This document shows positions 57,802 through 64,000 of a stretch of 64,000 bases of DNA, one piece after another. Location: the NCBI GenBank assembly GCA_030077755.1, contig JAQJZZ010000018.1:1-64000 (forward strand), given 5' to 3'. Under the pieces are notes generated by a model, which had not been told where the DNA came from, searched no databases, and was given only the letters and a program-made list of their open reading frames with translations. The stretch's first letter is position 1. The number at the start of each line of letters is the position of its first letter. A program made the translations under genes and the position numbers. Source of the stretch: Filosporella fistucella (Eukaryota; Ascomycota; Leotiomycetes; Helotiales).

Positions 57802-60107
57802 TTTGCACTTGCTCTCTGTATATAAGTTTGTGAACATCAGATTGCGGATGCCGTTCATATACTTCAAGTTATGCTAACACGATAGCTGTCATTCCCACCG
57901 CATTTGCATCAATGACAGCGAAAGCCGGTGGAGTTAACTCCATGTATGCATAGGAAAGATATTGAGAACGAGGCATTCGGGGTAAATTATGCCTTCTTAC
58001 CAACCTGGCGACCAATGTGCTGTCAACGAAAACGCCAAAATCCGAGGAATCTCGGCTATCGCTCCCTCAAATCCTGTTTGATCTAATATTACACTACACA
58101 TGCGATCTTTCCACGTCGATAGGCAATGAGCATATTGAGGCCCGAACAGTGGTTCTTATCTTTCGGACATTAGGACATACATGTATGCGACGGAATTAAG
58201 ACACGAATGCATTGAATACAAATGAACTAATGAAGCATGTCGCCTTTTTCGAATTCGAAGCAATTAATTGGGGATGAGGAAAAGGCGAAAATTAATGTGA
58301 TGGTGAAGAGCAGATTTGTCTCGTGTCATCAGGTTTCATGGAAGTGCACTAACAGCTAATTGCAGAGAAGGAGTGAAGTGTATGCGTAGCCAGCAACAGT
58401 TCAAAGCTGATATTACCCTTCGTGATGATGTTGAAGTAAAGTTACAAGATGTTAGATGGTATGGTGGCTGACTCAGCACGCAACTCCCCTCTATTGCCCT
58501 CAGCACGAATCGATATCAATACAACAAATCCTAGCGATACGAATTCTCTACACGCTCCCCTGCTTCGCAGATATCGCAAAGCCGTAAGTTCTCTGGACCA
58601 GGCAGATTCAAGTGTACAGAGATCGTCTTGTGAAGGACTTTGCTACTAGGGATCTGCAGTCTCGGTGACATGCATCGCGAATTGAGCTACTTCCCAAGCT
58701 ACAGTCACGCATGTTACAGCATACCTTTCTCCTTGATTGATACCCTCTCTATGTCTCTTCATATTGCGCTCTATCATTCCGTATCCCAAGCCTCGTCAAG
58801 CTACCCTCGTCCGTAGCTACATGACACCGAGGAGCGTTATTGCGAACCGACCAACAATTGGCACGAATCTCAAGTGAACCAGAGCTTGTATACTTGGGCA
58901 GCTGTCGTGTACCTGTATCTTGCTGAAGGAGCCGTCCTCAAAGCATTGGAAAAATTACCTTTCTGCCGTAATGAACGATAGGAGACTGAGCGGATATATG
59001 TGGTGGCTGTGTGCTGTTCATGCTGAATCTGTACACCAAAACACAATCCTTTGGTCGCATGTGGCTCTGCTAGCAAAGTTGCCTTTAACAGACCATCTGA
59101 AAGTGCCTTGCCAGGCTCTTGCCCTCTGGTCCTTCTATGCTGAAGTCTTCGATTGTACGGCCTGGAAACAACCAGCGTTGCGTCTCTTGATTACTTGTCG
59201 AATCTCCCTTGTGGTAAATAACACGCTCGTATCATTCCTTGTTCTGATCTATGGAATATGCCACGGAGCAAGCGCTTTATTTTGGATCCGGATCTAATCA
59301 CGACACAGCACATGCAATCCCTGCTTTATGCTCGGTCCTCGATGGCTTCATGTCCTCCTGCAGATCGAAGAAGGGGACAAGGTTCCAATACAGTGCATTG
59401 GCATGTCGAGCGCCAAAAATGTATCAGAAGGCAGTGGAGTCAAAGGGATGTATACGTAATCTCTATGTATATTCCAGGCGTCTCAAGACTTCAGTCAAGG
59501 TCAATTCTCTTAGTTCTACCTGCAGAGTCATGCTTCAGAAAATCTTTCGAATGCAATGGTTCGCCAATCAAGTTTGATATCCGATACATCGCTGATAGCC
59601 CAAAGTTGAAACAACAAATTGAATCTGCCACGCTATCCTGATACTTCGGAGAGTATCCAAGCTCTTTTGCGGGTGTTCCCTCCCTCGCTAATGGTGCAGA
59701 TAGCATTTAAGCTTCCGGACAGAAATGTTCCCCGCCATGGCCGTGGGGAGCATTTTCCGCATGCCAGCAAATCAAGGGTGAGTTTCCATATTAGCTTTTG
59801 CTATCTTCTCGACTTTCTTTTTGAATGCGAAGTGCAAAGTTTAATTCTCTCGGTGTTTTTAGCTTTCAAGCTTGAAAACTTCCGCCAGTGGTGCTCACCG
59901 TCCAAAATTGCAATTGGACAGACTATCCTCTAAGAATCTTGATTATCTTATCGGATTACTGGCTAACATTCTGTCATGTATTGCTTGACATTTTGTGACA
60001 ATTGACGAGTCAGCAAAGCTTTTTGAATTCGCGCACTCTCTTAAATGCCCAGTGTCCTATGTATTTCATCGATGGTTACTAAAAGGTATTCGTTCGATTT
60101 ATCGGAC
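57802..60107. other. Gene-poor interval
   Basis: Frames at 58449-58649, 58920-59297 and 59258-59641 (all +) are open but have no recognisable domain and no clear splice links. The composition is ordinary, so this may hold a decayed gene (perhaps a regulatory protein), but I cannot support one. Confidence 0.4.
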
Positions 60108-61579
60108 ATGTTTTCTATCTTGGACGTGCCGGATAATTTTGTGCTCGAAAAGGTGAATGGCAACGATCTCGAAATGGCATCGTTAGTATGGGGTGTTACT
60201 CTTGGCATCGGTTTCCTCACAACGTGGACCGCAGTCAGGCAGACAACAAGTACCACTCGCCGATATGGCTACTCGAAGCTTAATTCCCCTTATATCTGGA
60301 TGATTTGGGTCGAGATTTTGGCATGTCTTGGGTTCTCAGTAACGTCATGGCTGTATCTAAATGCTTAATTACATCCAAGGTACCACTCTCCAGCGCCTAG
60401 CTTCCCGTTCTTTTTCATCATTCGTAGGTATACATAAACTACCACCATTTTCAAGCTCAACATGTACAGTTACTCGCGACACACTACATATTCAGATACT
60501 CTTTCAGATTTTAACTAACAGAATATCAATACTTCTCCCAGATCGAGAGAAGGCTACGAGATTGAAAATTAGAGTGGCAGTTGCTGCTACACTTCTAAGT
60601 GCCTCGGTCTATTGCATTTTGATACCTTCTTGGTTGCAGATCTCTGAGAGGTGAGAGCATATAACCTCGATATGGGATCGTTGCGAGAACGTTCTGTACC
60701 TTCTTATTGATGTACCTCTGGACTGGTATTTCATCCGAACTATCCAGAAGAGACTTGTGGATCAGGGCAGTAAGCTTTAAGTTCTTGCTACATCTATACT
60801 TTGACTGTATGACTTCAATGCTAACATTGTAAGTGGTGAAGTACAAAATGCTCGTTCATTTCAATATCTGGATGGTTGGCTTCTCACTCGGGATGGACAT
60901 GCTTATCAGTGGCATGATGAACTTGCAGAACACATTTGCGTGAGTGGCTGCAATCTCTTTTAACTGCTCTGCTTAGCGAATCATAGTTACATGCAATTCC
61001 ATCCATTGGCATACACTGTCAAGCTAAACATCGAAATTGTAAAACAATTTGCCTTCATCAAGTGCCTCTCTGACGATGGCAGTGTCCATGGCAGAGCTCA
61101 TCGCGACAATTGCTAAATCATCTACGCATCAACATGAATGCTGTTCACATACCCAGAGTTCCCAGACCCGATCGAGAGCAGATACGAGCAGAGCCGCAAG
61201 CCGAGGCGCTGAATCGCCAGAAGGGCGAAGATTACCTGCCAGTGAAGCAGAAAAGACAAGAGGTAGCATGAAGTCGGACCGTATTCGGTCGAAATCCACA
61301 GAATCCACATCATCGTGGCTGGATGGGATATCTGATGACAACCTATACATGACTACCAGTCGACAAAGCGTGTGTGAGATCAACAGGAAGATAGAAATAC
61401 ATATGGACTTAGAGAAGCGGCCAGGGTCTCTGGGGGGAGAGAGTGGAGTGGAAAGTTATCTACCCAAGAAGGATGAACAGTGGCCATTGAGATCAACACT
61501 AGGTGGGGTTGAGAACGTTCGTACTCCAAGTTCGGGTCTTGAGAGAGGAATGGGTGTCATTAGTAAAGTTTTTGTTTGA
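60108..61579 (+). pseudogene. Fungal integral membrane protein, degenerate
   Basis: Starting near ATG 60108 the sequence follows a conserved fungal multi-pass membrane protein: NDLEMASLVWGVTLGIGFLT, YSKLNSPYIWMIWVEI, NRISILLPDREKATRLK, SIWDRCENVLYLLIDVPLDW, MLVHFNIWMVGFSLGMDML, YMQFHPLAYTVKLNIE and MAELIATIAK, ending in a Ser/Arg-rich cytosolic tail. Breaks: TAA at 60366 after LYLNA, TGA near 60652 after QISER, and a frame mismatch between VKLNIE and MSMAELI near 61040. Introns with good signals remain at about 60770-60835 and 60940-60987. Four or more membrane segments are evident. Function unknown. Confidence 0.62.
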
Positions 61580-62516
61580 ATATATATTGGTAATGAATAG
61601 ATGTTTGAAACGGTTTGCTGTCCCATAGATGAGGCCTTCGTTGAGATGGTATGAAACACTTGGCCCCAGACCTCGATCTTTCTTATTTCCTTCCACGTTT
61701 GCGTTTCTCGATGAAGGATTCTAATATCATTCTGCTAAAAGCAGTTGCACTTGATTCTTTTCAAGAGTTCGTCCTGTTTTGTCTTCAAGTCCAAGAAACA
61801 TTCAAACTAGCTAACTTTGAAGTGTATAATAACGTGAAAAGATGTCTGGCACGGGAAACCAATATTTATTCGTCGTCGAGTATATGTATGATAATAACGT
61901 ACAACTATATTTGTCCCCTTGAGTCTGACGTCTAATATCTTCGGACAAGGTAGCTGTAGCTATGGCTGAGGATATCTCGTGGTCCATTGCATTTGCAGTT
62001 TTGAGACAAAACTATTCCTGTTTTCTTGAAATTGGCATTCATCTCCCAGACTTAGCTTATTTCACTGACCAAAGAGGCACTGCTCGGGGTTTGGAGCAAA
62101 GATTTAATGTTTTGCATGGTTAATGAAAATAGTCTGAGCGGAGCGCTTTATGCAACTTTCGCACAAATCACTTGATAGGATATGTTCATCGAGTGTTGGA
62201 TGGCTCCCTTGGCACTTGTGCGATCGTTCTCCAATTCGGTCTCGTGAGAGGCGTGTCACTCAGATGTAATGGTTCTCTCAGTTCTAGGTTTGATTCTTGT
62301 GATGAAGATGTGCGAAAAGGAAAAGATTTGCAATTGAAACAAAAGATGAATGAATTAGGAGCAAAAGGTTGGGAACGCAAAGAAGAAATAGGTGATTTCA
62401 GCGCGAAATATGGAGAACACTAAGTGTCTCGAGAGAACAGTCCACCGAAATTTGACTGGGGGTATCTTGCAGCTGCATAGAGAGTCCAAAATGTTATGCG
62501 GAATTGTACCTTTGCC
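61580..62516. other. Intergenic, no gene seen
   Basis: Only short frames without motifs (61651-61935, 62172-62423). No RNA gene recognised. Confidence 0.4.
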
Positions 62517-63487
62517 TCAACTTCTTCCACTACTAGCTTTCTCTTTCATCATCTGCCTATATCCCTCCACCACACTTCTCCTCTCTTCCCCGAGCTGTTC
62601 TCTCTTTGCAATACTCCCGCTCGCTCTCGGAACATCCTCTACCTCCACTCTCGCCCCTCGAACTTTGAATTTTTCTTTTGGTGCCTTCGTAAATGTAGGA
62701 GGAGCTTGCACAACATCATTCAGGCCCGCCTTTGCCTCCCCTCGATCTCTCTTCAACTTAGCCCATGGATCATCATCTCCATCATCCAGTTCTCCAAGCA
62801 CTTTCTTTTTCTTGCCCTTTCCTTTCTTCTTTGACTGAGACTCGATGTCGACTTTCCATTTGACTTGTCCATCTTCGTCCATCTCTTCCTCCTCTGCTAA
62901 CTCCATAGCTTCCATTCGTTTATCTTGTATCCTCGCTTCCTCCGCTCGCCACTCATCATACATCTTGTGCATCTTCTTCTCCTTCTTTGTTCGTCCGACC
63001 TTCAATCCCAGAGGGTCTTTTCCGCCTTTTGTGCTCTTGTTAATCAACCCACTTACTGGCAGCGCAGCATCTACTCTAGCAGAGAAATCTGACATTCGTT
63101 CCCCAGGCAGGATTGTAGGCATTTCCTTTTTGATTTGCACCTCTGGCTCTTCTGCCACTTTCCGCTTTTTCTCTGCTTTCGTCGGTCTGACACCGTCATC
63201 TAAGGCTTTGGGCAGCTTCTTCCCCTGCGCCATAGCCATCAACCTCGAGAATGCTTTCGGCGTATCATCTTCGTCATTTTTGCGCTTCCTCTTCTTGTTG
63301 CTTCGCTTTGCTGTCAATTCAGTCGTAAAGATCCCGTTCGAATTCGCAGATTTTGAGACTGCAAGAGGTTTTGCAACAATGGTCGGTGGCAGGTCGAGGC
63401 TAAAAGGGTCAATTGAGTTCCACAACGAAAATTGAGGTCATACGTAGACTTGTCTACCTCGCCTTTTCTTGTGTGCTTGTGCGGCAT
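62517..63487 (-). CDS. Lysine-rich, probably nucleolar hypothetical protein (308 aa)
   Basis: Exons 63444-63487 and 62517-63399 (44-nt intron, GTATGA donor) join to 308 residues beginning MPHKHTRKGEVDKSTLDLPP. The exon join restores the pattern MPHKHxRK...DLPPxxIAKPL typical of a conserved fungal protein. Several basic clusters (KRSNKKRKRKN, KKKGKGKKKK) and acidic runs suggest a nucleolar, ribosome-biogenesis-like protein. RTKKEKKMHKMYDEWRAEE and a terminal helix (RRSVVEGYRQMMKEK) are the most ordered parts. The exact function is unknown. The antisense frame over the same bases is its shadow. Confidence 0.8.
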
Positions 63488-64000
63488 GGTATGCGGTGCC
63501 GATTGTGCCTGAACGAGGGGATGTCAGTTTCACGATAAGATGTGAAATTTTCTTGATTGCAGGGTCCAAGTGCCAAGATTCGAGAGGCGGAAAGCTAGCC
63601 GATGCCAAGAGCGAGCAGGAACATGAACATCAGACAAGTCAACTTCACATTTACATGTAAAGACATATCCAAAACATCGTATCGTTGCGAGATCTATAGT
63701 TTCATGTCTATAATATTCTCTATCAATTTCTCCATTTCTTCATTCTATCTTCGCCCTCCTGCACCATGATTCTACAACCTCCCTCCTCATTCACGAATCG
63801 TCGCACGTGTCTCTTTTGGTGGCCCAGACCCACGAAGATCTCCGCAAGGACGGGGCATAGAAACAAATATGGGGTTACAGTCCGTGGGCTTGATAACGCA
63901 AGAGGATTGGCTCAGCCGGTAACGAAATCCCAAGAAGGAGCCAGATAATAAATATATCCTCAATCCTTTTCCTTCTTCTCTTCTTCGTACCAAAAATACC
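63488..64000. other. Window end, no gene seen
   Basis: Short frames on both strands overlap each other and carry no motif. The region upstream of 63487 should hold the promoter of the lysine-rich gene. Confidence 0.4.

Noticed and set aside
58920..59641. Possible transcription-factor remnant
   Set aside because: A few helical segments resemble fungal regulator domains, but no zinc-cluster motif or continuous frame supports it.
62845..63435. 196-codon plus frame rich in Ser and Phe
   Set aside because: Antisense shadow of the lysine-rich gene; AAG/GAA codons read backwards give Leu, Phe and Ser.
63895..63960. tRNA-like A-box (TGGCTCAGCCGGT)
   Set aside because: No D-stem pairing, no B-box at the right distance and no acceptor stem.
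1..64000. CRISPR arrays, bacterial operons, plasmid or phage features
   Set aside because: The window is a eukaryotic chromosome end with introns and telomere; the repeats are not of CRISPR type.

Overview
This window is the end of a chromosome from a filamentous ascomycete (Pezizomycotina; gene style and protein families suggest Leotiomycetes, but that is an inference). It opens with about 12 perfect CCCTAA repeats. The genes have short introns (about 42-150 nt, with GTANGT-type donors and CTAAC-like branch sites), and the families present are typical of filamentous fungi.

Region by region. (1) 1-16.2 kb is decayed subtelomere. It holds AT-rich DNA, a 729-bp direct repeat whose two copies differ mainly by C/T and G/A changes (the mark of repeat-induced point mutation, RIP), a solo LTR with its 5-bp target duplication plus a RIP-mutated sister, three broken copies of one unrecognised gene family, and one intact gene for a DUF2235 alpha/beta-hydrolase-like protein. 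(2) 16.2-24.8 kb is the most interesting block: a four-exon gene for a fungal gasdermin-like protein, followed 409 bp away on the same strand by a subtilisin-like (S8) protease with a large N-terminal DUF7580-like region. A divergent C2H2 (AcuF-type) zinc-finger gene shares the protease promoter. (3) 25-33 kb is accessory: small hypothetical genes, a secreted type-B carboxylesterase with a frameshift, and a dead cytochrome P450. (4) 33-64 kb is mostly core gene space: hypothetical proteins, a C2H2 protein with a duplicated exon, a DHHC palmitoyltransferase, a tail-anchored UBE2J1-type E2, a Ybp2-family protein, an AhpD-like protein, a glycine-rich-domain (DUF1399) protein, an SMP-30-like propeller protein and a lysine-rich, probably nucleolar, protein. 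Among these lie decayed copies of an amidoligase, a secreted protein and an integral membrane protein.

How the genes may work together. Fungal gasdermins (RCD-1 of Neurospora, HET-Q1 of Podospora) are pore-forming cell-death proteins, and HET-Q1 is switched on when the neighbouring subtilase HET-Q2 removes its C-terminal tail. The gene pair at 16.2-21.0 kb has the same layout, with all recognisable protease catalytic residues intact, and is best read as a programmed-cell-death or allorecognition cassette near a telomere. The exon joins given here were derived by hand from splice signals and reading frame, not from transcripts.
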